DNA of 64,000 nt from Saprospiraceae bacterium (GCA_016709995.1 JADJLQ010000001.1:964001-1028000); one strand, 5' to 3'; positions 9,232 through 18,508 are shown, counted from the first letter of the stretch. Translations and numbers: made by a program. Notes: generated from the letters alone by a model not told the origin.

Positions 9232-10938
9232 TTAAATATTCCGTTTCTTTAATTCTTCTACAGCATACGCACATGCCCGGGCTGTCATGGCCATATAAGT
9301 CAGGGAGGGATTGACACAACTGCTGGAAGCCATAAAGGATCCATCCGTAACAAAAACGTTTTTCACTGAATGCATTTGATTAAAGCCATTGAGCACAGAA
9401 GTTTTGGTATCTCGCCCCATCCTGACAGAACCCATTTCATGATTAGCATTCCCCGGAAAGGAGATAGCATAATTAGGTTTGACATTTTTATACCCTGCAG
9501 CCTCAAGCATTTCAGCTGCCGAATCTGTCATATCTTTACTCATCGCTTTTTCGTTTTCTCGAAATTCTACATTGGCTTCCAACATATTCATTCCCCATGG
9601 ATCTTTTTTATCCTTGTTGATGGTCACTCGATTTTCTGAGTAAGGCAGGCATTCCCCAAAAGCACCGAGACTGATCGTCCACCCTCCTGGCTGTGCTACC
9701 GCCGCTTTGAGTTCTTCGCCAAAACCGTGATTTTTTACATGATCACCATTGTTCCAGCCACTCCTGGATGCCCCACCCTGCATGCCAAACCCTCGAATAT
9801 AGTCAGGCCTCTGCTCGTGAATATTCCTAAACCGGGGTACATAAATACCGTTTGGACGACGACCATAATAATATTTATCTTCATACCCTTCAACCTGCGC
9901 TGACGCACTGGCAAATTTGTGATGATCCATAATGTTTCTGCCTACCTGATCGCTGTCATTGCCCAACCCATTCGGAAATCGGTTGGAGGTTGAGTTTAAT
10001 AGTATTTGAGCAGTAGCGAGGGTTGCTGCATTGACAAATATCAGTTTAGCATAATACTGTACAACATTTTTTGTCTCAGTGTCTATGACTTCAACCCCAG
10101 AAGCTTTTTGGCTTTTTTCGTCATACAGAATTTGATTGGCCAGTGAATGCGGCCTTAAAGTGAGATTGCCTGTTTCAAAAGCTGCTGGCAAGGTTGACGC
10201 ATTCGTGCTAAAATAGGCTCCGTATGGACAGCCTCGATGACATAGATTTCGATACTGGCATACACCTCTGCCTTTGACCGGCTCCGTGAGGTTAGCGCAA
10301 CGACCCATAATAACTGGTCTCTTCATTTTATCATTGATGATCCGGGTGAAATCTTTTTCAACACAGTTCATCTCCATTGGTTTCTGAAAGTGACCATCAG
10401 GTACGATGGCAAGACCATCCTTATTGCCATTCACCCCAATGAATTTTTCAACATAAGTATACCACGGTTCAATGTCCTTATATCTGATAGGCCAATCGAC
10501 CCCATGCCCGTCTTTGGCATTGGCTTTAAAATCCAAATCTGACCATCGCCAGGTCATACGAGCCCACAATAAGGACCTTCCTCCGACTACATTGGCTCTG
10601 ACCCAATCATATCTTTTAGTTTCAATATAGGGATTGTCTTTGTCCACTATATAAAAGTGTTTATTGTCTTCTCCTATTGAATAATGCCTGGTTTGTACAT
10701 AATATTTCTCCCGATCTTCCTGAGTCAGCCTATTGTGATGTTCAAAATCCCAGGGTGAGGTGGATGCCGTTGGGTAATTGGGATGTAATAGAGGCCCCCC
10801 ACGCTCAAGCATTAACACTTTTAATCCTTTTTCACAAAGTTCCTTGGCAGCCCAGCCTCCACTGATACCTGAACCAATGACTATGGCATCAAAAGTATTT
10901 TGCTCCTTTAACCCGCTGTTTATATTTATTGTATCCAT
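9232..10938 (-). CDS. GMC-family oxidoreductase (FAD)
   Basis: 568 residues. The N-terminal FAD-binding motif is AIVIGSGISGGWAAKELCEK, followed by LMLERGG. VGGRSLLWARMTWR near residue 118 is the second GMC signature. CQYRNLCHRGCPYGAYFST near 227 is a cysteine-rich stretch typical of gluconate 2-dehydrogenase-like Bacteroidota members. The C-terminus carries the active-site His in GNANHEMGSVRMG and Asn in CVNPSLTYMAMTARA. It probably oxidises a sugar or alcohol. No signal peptide, no small gluconate-dehydrogenase subunit and no cytochrome partner is adjacent, so its electron acceptor is unknown. Confidence 0.9.
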   Translation of the reverse strand: MDTININSGLKEQNTFDAIVIGSGISGGWAAKELCEKGLKVLMLERGGPLLHPNYPTASTSPWDFEHHNRLTQEDREKYYVQTRHYSIGEDNKHFYIVDKDNPYIETKRYDWVRANVVGGRSLLWARMTWRWSDLDFKANAKDGHGVDWPIRYKDIEPWYTYVEKFIGVNGNKDGLAIVPDGHFQKPMEMNCVEKDFTRIINDKMKRPVIMGRCANLTEPVKGRGVCQYRNLCHRGCPYGAYFSTNASTLPAAFETGNLTLRPHSLANQILYDEKSQKASGVEVIDTETKNVVQYYAKLIFVNAATLATAQILLNSTSNRFPNGLGNDSDQVGRNIMDHHKFASASAQVEGYEDKYYYGRRPNGIYVPRFRNIHEQRPDYIRGFGMQGGASRSGWNNGDHVKNHGFGEELKAAVAQPGGWTISLGAFGECLPYSENRVTINKDKKDPWGMNMLEANVEFRENEKAMSKDMTDSAAEMLEAAGYKNVKPNYAISFPGNANHEMGSVRMGRDTKTSVLNGFNQMHSVKNVFVTDGSFMASSSCVNPSLTYMAMTARACAYAVEELKKRNI

Positions 10939-11023
10939 ATAATGACTTAAAGATATAAATTAGCTGAGAGGTCTATATCTTAAAAAGGAGTAATAGTAAT
11001 TTTTATTTCTGTGGGCCAGTCAA

Positions 11024-11461
11024 TCAAGCTGATAATTTTTTCTTCATCAGCCAATGAGGAATCCCTACCTCTTCAAAGGATTTGCCGGTCCTTGAATATC
11101 CCAGTTTTTCGTAAAAAGCAACAGCCTCCTTCCTCGCATGGAGTACCATTTCGGAGTAACCATGATGCCTGGACCATGCCTCACTATACATCACTAGTCC
11201 TTTACCAATGCCTTTTCTTTGAAAGGCTGGTTTTACAACTACTTGCCGCATCTGAATCACTTTATTTTCTAAGGGTGTAAGTAATAAGTAGGCAGTCAGC
11301 CCACCATCTCCGGCGTAAGCAGCTAAATGAAACTGATTAAATTCTTCTGACAGCGCCTCGACCGTAAAATCTAAACCCAGGGGTTCTTTTAATACCTCAT
11401 ATCTAAGTTTGACCGCTTCGTCATAGGCTGGTGTGGCAAACTGTATAGGGCAATAGAGCAT
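11024..11461 (-). CDS. GNAT-family N-acetyltransferase
   Basis: 145 residues with the GNAT fold: motif A reads MRQVVVKPAFQRKGIGKGLV (residues about 71-90), containing the acetyl-CoA pyrophosphate loop Q-R-K-G-I-G. The C-terminal strand and helix read VLHARKEAVAFYEKLGYSRT. This C-terminal form is close to ElaA/YitI-type GNATs. The acceptor is unknown. Its -7 box lies in the 5' part of the divergent amidohydrolase frame, which argues for a later start of that gene. Confidence 0.9.
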   Translation of the reverse strand: MLYCPIQFATPAYDEAVKLRYEVLKEPLGLDFTVEALSEEFNQFHLAAYAGDGGLTAYLLLTPLENKVIQMRQVVVKPAFQRKGIGKGLVMYSEAWSRHHGYSEMVLHARKEAVAFYEKLGYSRTGKSFEEVGIPHWLMKKKLSA

Positions 11462-11480
11462 GAATGATTATTTTTATGAT

Positions 11481-11488
11481 CAAAAATA
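11481..11488 (-). promoter_or_regulatory. -7 box TATTTTTG upstream of GNAT gene
   Basis: TAnnTTTG match on the minus strand, 19 bases before the ATG at 11461. It overlaps the first possible codons of the divergent amidohydrolase frame. Confidence 0.4.
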
Positions 11489-11493
11489 TAGAA

Positions 11494-12879
11494 ATGATAA
11501 AGAAATCAATATTGTTTTTTATAGTTGTGATGTGGACGATAGGGCTTATAGCACAGTCAAAAACCAAATCCACTTCAAAATCTAAAGTCACGACCACGGC
11601 GGCCGTCGATATGAGATCAGTCATAGACAAGATGGCAGATGAAATAGATGCCGAAGTTTGCATTCAGAGGCATTGGTTTCATCAAAATGCAGAACTCAGT
11701 AATCGTGAATTTAAGACAAGTGAGCGCATAGCTGAAACCTTAAAGTCCATGGGTATTGAAACCCAAACCGGTATCGCTAAGACAGGGGTAGTTGGCCTTA
11801 TACGGGGTGCCAAACCCGGCCCCACGATCTTATTGAGAGCAGATATAGATGGATTGCCAGTGACTGAACGAGTCGATCTCCCCTGGAAGTCAGTCAACAA
11901 AGCCGTGTACCAGGGTATGTCTGTCGGGGTCATGCATGCATGCGGGCATGATACACATATCGCAATGTTGCTTGGTGCAGCCAAAATTCTTAATTCTATG
12001 AAAGATCAGCTCAAAGGCAATATAAAACTTGTTTTCCAACCAGCGGAAGAAGGCGCTCCTGCAGGAGAAGAAGGAGGAGCCGGATTGATGATCCAAGAAG
12101 GACTTATGAACAATCCTGCAGTGGATGTTGCCTTCGGGCTCCATGTCAATTCACTCACCCCGGTAGGACATATCAATTATAAACCAGCCGGTATTATGGC
12201 AGCAGCAGACCAACTTAAAATCACGATCAAAGGGGTACAATCCCATGGGTCTACCCCCTGGAAAAGTGTCGACCCTGTAGTCATCGGATCAGAGATAGTC
12301 ATGGCACTCCAGACCATTATAAGCCGTCAGGTAGATCTCACCAAAGAAGCTGCAGTAGTGACGGTAGCTACTTTTCACGCCGGGGTACGTAATAATATTA
12401 TCCCGGAGGATGCAGAACTAACTGGCACTATCCGCACTCTGGATACTGGCATGCAGCGCATCATTCATCAAAAAATCAGACTTATTGTAGCCAACATCGC
12501 GGAGAGCATGGGTGCCGAAGCTGAAACTGAAATCATTATGGGCTACCCGGTCACATTTAATGACCCTGCTTTAACTGATCTCATGTTACCCACTATCAAG
12601 CGGGTAACCGGAGAAAAAAATACTCACCTGATCAAGGCAGTCACCGGTGCAGAGGATTTTTCCAAATATGCGCTAAAAGTGCCTGGCTTGTTTCTATTTG
12701 TAGGTGGTATGCCGGCGGGTAATGACATTAACCTGGCACCTTCTCATCATACACCTGATTTTTATGTTGATGATAAAGGGATGAAGACCGGGATCAGAGC
12801 ACTCTGCAATTTGGCGATCGATTATGCTGATCAGTGGAAGTCTGCAAATGGACTGATGTCGGTCAACCCTCAAAAGTAG
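11494..12879 (+). CDS. M20-family amidohydrolase (exported)
   Basis: About 461 residues from the ATG at 11494; in-frame ATGs at 11464 and 11476 are possible but would leave only two bases to the divergent gene. From 11494 the protein starts with a good signal peptide (MIKKSILFFIVVMWTIGLIA). The M20D hydrolase core has metal-ligand motifs MHACGHDTHIAMLLG and FQPAEEGAPAGEEGG, a lid/dimerisation domain with VQSHGSTPW, and the final ligand region APSHHTPDF. Family members remove acyl groups from amino acids or peptides (hippurate, N-acyl amino acids, IAA conjugates). Export suggests scavenging of acylated amino acids. Confidence 0.9.
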   Translation: MIKKSILFFIVVMWTIGLIAQSKTKSTSKSKVTTTAAVDMRSVIDKMADEIDAEVCIQRHWFHQNAELSNREFKTSERIAETLKSMGIETQTGIAKTGVVGLIRGAKPGPTILLRADIDGLPVTERVDLPWKSVNKAVYQGMSVGVMHACGHDTHIAMLLGAAKILNSMKDQLKGNIKLVFQPAEEGAPAGEEGGAGLMIQEGLMNNPAVDVAFGLHVNSLTPVGHINYKPAGIMAAADQLKITIKGVQSHGSTPWKSVDPVVIGSEIVMALQTIISRQVDLTKEAAVVTVATFHAGVRNNIIPEDAELTGTIRTLDTGMQRIIHQKIRLIVANIAESMGAEAETEIIMGYPVTFNDPALTDLMLPTIKRVTGEKNTHLIKAVTGAEDFSKYALKVPGLFLFVGGMPAGNDINLAPSHHTPDFYVDDKGMKTGIRALCNLAIDYADQWKSANGLMSVNPQK

Positions 12880-12909
12880 TCTTGACCATTAAGCAAAAGT
12901 TAAAAAAAG

Positions 12910-12917
12910 TAGTTTTG
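12910..12917 (+). promoter_or_regulatory. -7 box TAGTTTTG upstream of lipoprotein gene
   Basis: TAnnTTTG match, 35 bases before the preferred ATG at 12953. It supports that start over the ATG at 12929, which would lie almost on the transcription start. Confidence 0.4.
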
Positions 12918-12952
12918 CCAACTCAATAATGACGCACTTCGTCTTTATATGT

Positions 12953-13360
12953 ATGAAAAACATATTAATAATCGTAATTGCAATGGCCTCCTTTAGTTGG
13001 ATGGCATGTGAAAAATCTTCAAATACAGAAAATGCTACTGGAATAACAGGTACCTGGAACCTTGTGGCCGTCAGTGGGGGTATCACCGGTCAAGGCTATG
13101 CAGCAAAATTTGATGCCATAAGATTTGATGACACCAGTTTTGATTTATTAAAAAACAAAGCCAGCATTTATAATGGGGCTTACATTCTGCAACCTAATGC
13201 AGTCACTCAGGATTCCCTTAAGATTACGAGCGCTCCGACGGATGCAGATTTTTTCTTAAATATCACTGCCAAAGGCATTGTGATAGACAAAAATAAATTG
13301 GTGCTGACAGAACCTTGCTGTGACTTGTACAGTTACGAATTTTCGAGGACGGTCAACTAA
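12953..13360 (+). CDS. Small lipoprotein, lipocalin-like
   Basis: From the ATG at 12953 the protein begins MKNILIIVIAMASFSWMAC, a lipoprotein signal with the lipid-anchored Cys at residue 19. The mature part of about 117 residues has ITGTWNLVAVSGG, an opening often seen in lipocalin-like Bacteroidota lipoproteins, followed by alternating strands and a C-terminal EPCCDLYSYEFSRTV. An ATG at 12929 would add eight residues and spoil the signal peptide. It should sit in the periplasm or at the outer membrane. No specific function can be assigned. Confidence 0.75.
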   Translation: MKNILIIVIAMASFSWMACEKSSNTENATGITGTWNLVAVSGGITGQGYAAKFDAIRFDDTSFDLLKNKASIYNGAYILQPNAVTQDSLKITSAPTDADFFLNITAKGIVIDKNKLVLTEPCCDLYSYEFSRTVN

Positions 13361-13372
13361 CCGTATTTATTT

Positions 13373-15019
13373 TTAACGCTTTTTGCAAAACGAGATCAAT
13401 TCATTTGCTGTCATGGTATTGAGACACAATGATGCAGGCAAAGCTCCTCGTCTGGCCGATATCAGACCATAATTAATATCCTTGATAGAAGTTTTATTAT
13501 GCGCATCTGGATTGATAGCTACATACACTCCTGACTCTACACACTTAGTGATATGACTGGCATCGATGTCCAGTCTTTGGGGGTTGGCATTCAGCTCTAT
13601 AGCCACCTGATTGGCTTTACATGCGTCTAAAATTCTGGCATAATCAAGTGGATACCCCTCTCTGCTCAATAGCAATCGTCCGGATGGATGGCCGATGATA
13701 TTGGTAAAAGGGTTTTCGATGGCTCTTATAAGCCGATGGGTAGCCTTAGTCTCATCCATATTAAACACACTGTGGATGGATCCGATGATGAGTTCAAACC
13801 TGGATAAAATCTCTTCATTGTAATCCAGGTCACCATGTGCAAGGATATCACATTCTATCCCCTTGAGTATTTTGAATGGATGTAGTTTTTGGTTTAGATG
13901 GTCGATCTCCAGCCACTGTGCTTCCAGCTGCTCTAACTTTAGTCCATTGGCGTATGCTGCAGCCTGTGAATGATCCGTAATGACCAGATACTCATAGCCA
14001 CACACTTGAGCTTCGGTCGCCATAGCTTCTAAAGAATGAATGCCATCACTGTAAGTAGAGTGACAATGTATGATTCCTTTGATATATTGGTGGTTGATCA
14101 GCAAATCAAGTTCTTTTTGAGACCATTTTTCGATGTGCTGGATGTCCCTTAATTCAGGACTGATATAAGGCAGGTGCTTGGATTTGAATAATTCAGTTTC
14201 TGTGTTAAAGGATTTGTCAGGGCTATCGAGTACATGTTGTGCAAACGACCGAGGCCCTGTCGTGCTCACCAGGTCATGAATCAAATCATGTCCGGTCGTA
14301 AAATAAAAATGTATTGGCAAAAATTCTTGCCACATACCTTTGTCATTGTTTTTTGAAGGCAAATCCCACTCAAAAGGTTGATTTTTCATAAACTTTTCAA
14401 GCTGCACCCTGGAGCAGGTCGTCAATAATTCCATTGTCTCTACGATTGGTACACCACGACGAAGTGAGCCAGTGAGGATGGTGACCGAACCAGGTACGGC
14501 TAGGCCAAGCATGTTAATGATTTCATTGGCATGATAAGTGACCAAATGGTGGAGATATTTTCCTTCACTTGACTGTAGAAATCCAATGGCTTTGATGATC
14601 GCACTTTGAGTCTTCTCACCAAAACCTTTAAGCTCAATGAGCCTGTTTTCATTGCAGGCATATAGTAATTCGCCTGGTGAGGCAAATCCATGTTCATGCC
14701 AGAGCGTAGCTACTTTTTTTGGTCCCAGGCCGTTTATTTTCAACATTTCCACCACTCCGGGCGGTGTTTTAACCAGGTATTTTTCCAAAGTAGGCATGCT
14801 GCCGGTCTTCACCAGGCTTTGGATTTTTTCAGCAATGGCTTCGCCAATACCTTTAATTTCCATCAATTGTTCCATGCCAAAATCCGCCAGCGGTGTATCT
14901 AATTTTCGAAGAGTTAGATAGGCATTTTGGTAGGATCTGATCTTGAATGGATTTTCATTGTGCAATTCCATGATTTTGGCTAGTAGATCAAAAGCATTGG
15001 CTATTTCTTTATTACTCAC
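13373..15019 (-). CDS. polX: PolX-type DNA polymerase/3'-5' exonuclease
   Basis: 548 residues. Residues about 1-240 form a family X polymerase-like part: helix-hairpin-helix segments (LMEIKGIGEAIAEKIQSLV, INGLGPKKVATLW, LKGFGEKTQSAIIKAI) and a nucleotidyltransferase-like GSLRRGVPIVETMELL. The canonical catalytic aspartates of the palm (GSxRRG followed by D-x-D) look replaced by ETMEL, so polymerase activity is doubtful. Residues about 310-548 are a PHP phosphoesterase with GIIHCHSTYSDGIHSLEAM, VITDHSQAA, LKGIECDIL, IGSIHSVF, IGHPSGRLL and NPDAHN. It probably acts in base-excision or DNA-end repair. The start is GTG at 15019, four bases after a -7 box. Confidence 0.88.
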   Translation of the reverse strand: MSNKEIANAFDLLAKIMELHNENPFKIRSYQNAYLTLRKLDTPLADFGMEQLMEIKGIGEAIAEKIQSLVKTGSMPTLEKYLVKTPPGVVEMLKINGLGPKKVATLWHEHGFASPGELLYACNENRLIELKGFGEKTQSAIIKAIGFLQSSEGKYLHHLVTYHANEIINMLGLAVPGSVTILTGSLRRGVPIVETMELLTTCSRVQLEKFMKNQPFEWDLPSKNNDKGMWQEFLPIHFYFTTGHDLIHDLVSTTGPRSFAQHVLDSPDKSFNTETELFKSKHLPYISPELRDIQHIEKWSQKELDLLINHQYIKGIIHCHSTYSDGIHSLEAMATEAQVCGYEYLVITDHSQAAAYANGLKLEQLEAQWLEIDHLNQKLHPFKILKGIECDILAHGDLDYNEEILSRFELIIGSIHSVFNMDETKATHRLIRAIENPFTNIIGHPSGRLLLSREGYPLDYARILDACKANQVAIELNANPQRLDIDASHITKCVESGVYVAINPDAHNKTSIKDINYGLISARRGALPASLCLNTMTANELISFCKKR

Positions 15020-15023
15020 AGCT

Positions 15024-15031
15024 CAAAAGTA
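15024..15031 (-). promoter_or_regulatory. -7 box TACTTTTG directly upstream of polX
   Basis: TAnnTTTG match on the minus strand, four bases before the GTG at 15019. The tight spacing predicts a leaderless transcript and supports the GTG start. Confidence 0.5.
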
Positions 15032-15129
15032 ATTTTTTTGGATTTCAAATACTGGCAAATTCAAGTTGAATTTTGTATCAGAGTAGTAATTGGGGTAATT
15101 TTTTTTAACTTATAATGGATATGCATTTG

Positions 15130-15137
15130 TATTTTTG
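15130..15137 (+). promoter_or_regulatory. -7 box TATTTTTG upstream of LEA-like gene
   Basis: TAnnTTTG match, 20 bases before the ATG at 15158 in an AT-rich spacer; likely promoter of the repeat-protein gene. Confidence 0.4.
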
Positions 15138-15157
15138 ATATATAATTTAAATAAAGC

Positions 15158-15763
15158 ATGAAAAATTTTCTAAGCAAATTATTCGGAAAAGCCAAACAAG
15201 TCGGAGAACAGATAGCTGATAAAGCAGAAGATGCTTTTGAAGCAGCCAAAGATAAAGCTGAAGATTTGATGGATGATCCTAAGGTCCAATCTGCATTAGC
15301 CAAAGCCAAAGAAAAGGCCCATGACCTGGTAGAAGATGCCAAAGACCTTGGCCATAAAGTAGCTGAAAAGGCAGATGATGTTTGGGACAAAGCCAAAGAC
15401 AAAGCTGAAGACATTTTGGATGACCCAAAACTTAAATCGGTGATCCAAAAAGCCAAGGATAAAGCTGCTGACCTGGTAGATGACGCAAAAGATCTTAGCC
15501 ATAAAGTAGCTGAAAAGGCAGACGATGTCTGGGACCAAGCCAAAGATAAAGCAAGTGACCTCGTTCAGGATGCAAAGGACCTGGGATCTAAGCTCGCTGA
15601 CCAAGCAGAGGATGCGATGGACAAGGCCGTGGATAAAGCTGAGGACCTTGCTACCAATATAGGTTCCAAAATCAGTAGCAAAGCTGAAGAGGGCCTGGGT
15701 AATCAGACTACAGGAGAGGATCTGGCTGATCCTGAGAGTGCCAAGCCTGAAGACAAAGTTTAG
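15158..15763 (+). CDS. LEA/YtxH-like amphipathic helical repeat protein
   Basis: 201 residues, almost entirely Ala/Lys/Asp/Glu with scattered hydrophobics. It contains 11-residue-like amphipathic units (KAKDKAEDILD, KVAEKADDVWD) and a larger 49-residue duplication: HKVAEKADDVWDKAKDK and HKVAEKADDVWDQAKDK lie exactly 147 bases apart at 15351 and 15498. There is no signal peptide; MKNFLSKLFGKAKQVGEQ is itself amphipathic. The composition fits group 3 LEA-type or CsbD/YtxH-like stress proteins that coat membranes or protect proteins during drying. Function is inferred from composition only. Repeat expansion within the gene explains two long stop-free antisense frames. Confidence 0.75.
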   Translation: MKNFLSKLFGKAKQVGEQIADKAEDAFEAAKDKAEDLMDDPKVQSALAKAKEKAHDLVEDAKDLGHKVAEKADDVWDKAKDKAEDILDDPKLKSVIQKAKDKAADLVDDAKDLSHKVAEKADDVWDQAKDKASDLVQDAKDLGSKLADQAEDAMDKAVDKAEDLATNIGSKISSKAEEGLGNQTTGEDLADPESAKPEDKV

Positions 15764-15775
15764 TGATATAGTTTA

Positions 15776-16963
15776 TCATTGGTAGCTCCACTTCTGCTGG
15801 TCTACCTGCATCGTGATGGTGGGGACAGGACTTTCCTGACCTTCTACTCTACCTATAATTTGATTAGGGATATTTAATGCTTCTGCCATAATTTGTACCC
15901 GCTCCAAAGCTGATGCCGAACCATATATTTCCAACCGGATGCCCATATTAAATACTTTATACATTTCCTCGACAGAAGCTTGACTGCATTCTTTAATTAT
16001 TTGAAATATAACTGGAGCTTCCGGCATATGGTCCTTAATGATGTGCACCCCTTCAACAAATTTCAACACCTTGCTATGCGCGCCACCTGTCCCATGGATG
16101 ATCCCATGAATACCCTCCATGTCTGCTCGCATCATTTGATGTAAAAGGGGCAGAAAAGTTCGGGTAGGGGACAATAATAATTCACCAATAGTCTTTTTGA
16201 CATTTGGGCCCAAGTCTATTTGATCAGTCATCCGGTATTTTCCGCTGTATACCAAAGAGGAATCTATGCTTGAGTCAAAAGATTCTGGATAATTGGAGAG
16301 ATAGTATTTCGATAAGACATCGTGACGAGCACTCGTCAGTCCATTACAACTGATACCACTATTATAAGTAGACTCGTAACTGGTCTGTCCGGCAGAGCCA
16401 AGGCCTAAAATCAAATCTCCAGCCTGAATTTGATTGACAAACACCTTTTTGGCATTCAAGCGGGTATAGGCGGTGTATCCAACATCAATAGTCCGGATCA
16501 CATCCCCTACATCTGCAGTCTCCCCACCAGCGTGTATAATGTCTATGCCAAGAGGCTTAAGCACATGGGCAAACTCCAAAGTACCTTCTATTATAGCTTC
16601 AAGTACTTCGACGGGAATCAATTTTTTGTTGCGGAGGATCGTATTGGATATGATAAACCTTTCGACTGCTCCGCTACAGGCCATATCATCCACATTCATC
16701 ACCAAAGCATCCTGGGCAATCCCCTTCCATACATTGAGATCACCTGTCTCCTTCCAGTATAAATAGGCGAGAATGGTTTTGGTTCCTGCAGTATCGGCAT
16801 GCAAAATGATATTATCTTCAGCATTATTTGAAAACGGATCGGCCAATATTTTGCAGAAGGTATCTTTATAGAGGCCATGATCCAGCTTACGGATTGCTTG
16901 ATGCACATCACTTTTATCACTGGATACTCCCCTGGACTCATACCTAGAATTATCTGTCACCAC
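15776..16963 (-). CDS. purM: Phosphoribosylformylglycinamidine cyclo-ligase (AIR synthase)
   Basis: 395 residues of the PurM/AIR-synthase fold. HADTAGTKTILAYLY and AQDALVMNVDDMACSGA near residues 54-98 hold the ATP and metal-binding loops; AGGETADVGDVIRTIDVGYT near 145 and GLGSAGQTSYESTYNSG near 190 are typical of the longer Bacteroidota PurM. The C-terminal domain contains GIIHGTGGAHSKVL near 288. It would convert FGAM to AIR in purine synthesis, in the cytoplasm. No other purine genes are nearby. A TATCTTTG box at 16998-17005 on the same strand could be its promoter. Confidence 0.87.
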   Translation of the reverse strand: MVTDNSRYESRGVSSDKSDVHQAIRKLDHGLYKDTFCKILADPFSNNAEDNIILHADTAGTKTILAYLYWKETGDLNVWKGIAQDALVMNVDDMACSGAVERFIISNTILRNKKLIPVEVLEAIIEGTLEFAHVLKPLGIDIIHAGGETADVGDVIRTIDVGYTAYTRLNAKKVFVNQIQAGDLILGLGSAGQTSYESTYNSGISCNGLTSARHDVLSKYYLSNYPESFDSSIDSSLVYSGKYRMTDQIDLGPNVKKTIGELLLSPTRTFLPLLHQMMRADMEGIHGIIHGTGGAHSKVLKFVEGVHIIKDHMPEAPVIFQIIKECSQASVEEMYKVFNMGIRLEIYGSASALERVQIMAEALNIPNQIIGRVEGQESPVPTITMQVDQQKWSYQ

Positions 16964-16992
16964 GGTTTAAGATTGATTATTGAGTAAAAATT

Positions 16993-18330
16993 TTAATCAA
17001 AGATAGTTTTCCATTTGCGACCGTACAAAGCATAGGCCGACGAAAGAAAGATAATCACCCAATAGATGCTCTCTGATCCCCAGGCCCAATTCAGTCCCAT
17101 TTGTTTTATTTTGATAATATAAAATGCTACTACCATATAAAAAATAGTACAAGCTATTTGTATTATCAATGCTTGCAGAGATGCACCTGTGCCGCTCAAC
17201 CCATTAAAGAAAATCGTCGCTACAGAAAACATGAGCAACAATATGAGTATGATTTGAAAAATAGGCTTCGTATCGTACACCAGCTGCATATCATCAGCTC
17301 CAAGGATCGGATAAAATAGATATTCTGGGAGCAGTAAAGCCGGAACAGCTATGATGGCTGTGGTGATAAAAGCTAGCACGGCAGTTTTTTTGATGATTGG
17401 GATCACCGCATTTAACCGGTCCTTGCCGATATAGCCACTTACCAAAGTCTGGATACCGGCAGCATAACCCCAGATCGGCACACTGAGGATTAGGTAGACG
17501 ATTCGGCCAAGGTTAGAGATGGCGAGCTCTTTTTCGCCCATATTCTCAATCCAGGAAAATAGCAAAAACCAAGATCCTAAACCCACGATAGATTGTACTA
17601 CAAAAGGTACTGAAACCTGGATGATCTGACGGATGATTTTCCAATTGATAGGATGCAGGTTAAAAATATGATATTGGTATTTTTTATTGTCCAGAAAAAT
17701 AAAAAAAGTAAATATGATCAGCGTGATTGCCTCCGCCAAAGTACTGGCCAGGGCTGCCCCGCCTATTCCCATTGAAGGCAAGCCAAAATGGCCGAATATA
17801 AACCCATAATTAAGTATCAAGTTAATAATAATCAACACAAAGGTCTGATAGCCAATCACTGCAGTTCGAGCTACCCCTGCATACAAAGCAATATAGACCA
17901 CCCCCAGGTAACTAAAAAAAGCACCTACAGACCTATACTTGATGTAAGACAGACTATGTTGGATGATGGTCTCCGAAGAGGCTAATTTGGTAAAAAGCCA
18001 TTCACTGCCATACCTCATGAAAAAAAACATGACAGTAGCCATCACCAATTCAAATAAAACCATCATATGTACTATTTGACCGATCGCTACTTTATTTTTC
18101 TCCCCCATTTTCCTGGCTATCAGGATCTGCCCGCCTCTGGAAAAACCATATCCAATAGCGGCAATGATCAGATAATACACTCCGACAAAGCCCATTGCAG
18201 CAAACATCAGCTGATCATAATGATATAAAAATATACTATCTGTGAGCGCTATGATGTTTTGAGATGCTCCACCAATCATAATCGGAGCTGAAATCTTAAG
18301 TATATTGCGGTAAGAGGTGCTTAGATTCAC
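16993..18330 (-). CDS. MATE-family efflux transporter
   Basis: 445 residues with twelve predicted membrane helices in two halves. The N-terminus reads ILKISAPIMIGGASQNIIAL, the usual MATE entry with helix 1, followed by FAAMGFVGVYYLI; the second half begins IRQIIQVSVPFVVQSIVGLG. Family members export cationic drugs or metabolites in exchange for Na+ or H+. The substrate is unknown. The start is GTG at 18330, 11 bases after a TAATTTTG box. It lies 29 bases upstream of purM on the same strand, so read-through is possible. Confidence 0.9.
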   Translation of the reverse strand: MNLSTSYRNILKISAPIMIGGASQNIIALTDSIFLYHYDQLMFAAMGFVGVYYLIIAAIGYGFSRGGQILIARKMGEKNKVAIGQIVHMMVLFELVMATVMFFFMRYGSEWLFTKLASSETIIQHSLSYIKYRSVGAFFSYLGVVYIALYAGVARTAVIGYQTFVLIIINLILNYGFIFGHFGLPSMGIGGAALASTLAEAITLIIFTFFIFLDNKKYQYHIFNLHPINWKIIRQIIQVSVPFVVQSIVGLGSWFLLFSWIENMGEKELAISNLGRIVYLILSVPIWGYAAGIQTLVSGYIGKDRLNAVIPIIKKTAVLAFITTAIIAVPALLLPEYLFYPILGADDMQLVYDTKPIFQIILILLLMFSVATIFFNGLSGTGASLQALIIQIACTIFYMVVAFYIIKIKQMGLNWAWGSESIYWVIIFLSSAYALYGRKWKTIFD

Positions 18331-18341
18331 ATTGGATATGG

Positions 18342-18349
18342 CAAAATTA
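18342..18349 (-). promoter_or_regulatory. -7 box TAATTTTG upstream of MATE gene
   Basis: TAnnTTTG match on the minus strand, 11 bases before the GTG at 18330. Confidence 0.4.
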
Positions 18350-18448
18350 ATTTACCCTTGCGAAGAAAGTCATTTTTTCTTAAACACTGGCAGATAAAAT
18401 ATTTCAAAAATTTATTGAAATAAATTGAGGAAAAAACAGAACAGCGTA

Positions 18449-18456
18449 TAAATTTG
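18449..18456 (+). promoter_or_regulatory. Promoter: TTG at 18425 and -7 box TAAATTTG
   Basis: TAAATTTG matches TAnnTTTG, and a TTG at 18425-18427 lies 21 bases before it, a plausible -33 spacing. The gene start at 18509 would have a 5' leader of about 45 bases. Confidence 0.5.
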
Positions 18457-18508
18457 TCGCTGTAAGTAAACTAAAAATAAATATCACCAAGATTTAACAA
18501 ACTCTTGT

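Noticed and set aside
15061..15604. Two long Ser/Leu- and Phe-rich open frames on the minus strand
   Set aside because: They are antisense to the A/K/D/E repeat gene; its biased codons remove stops on the other strand. The peptides show only mirrored repeats.
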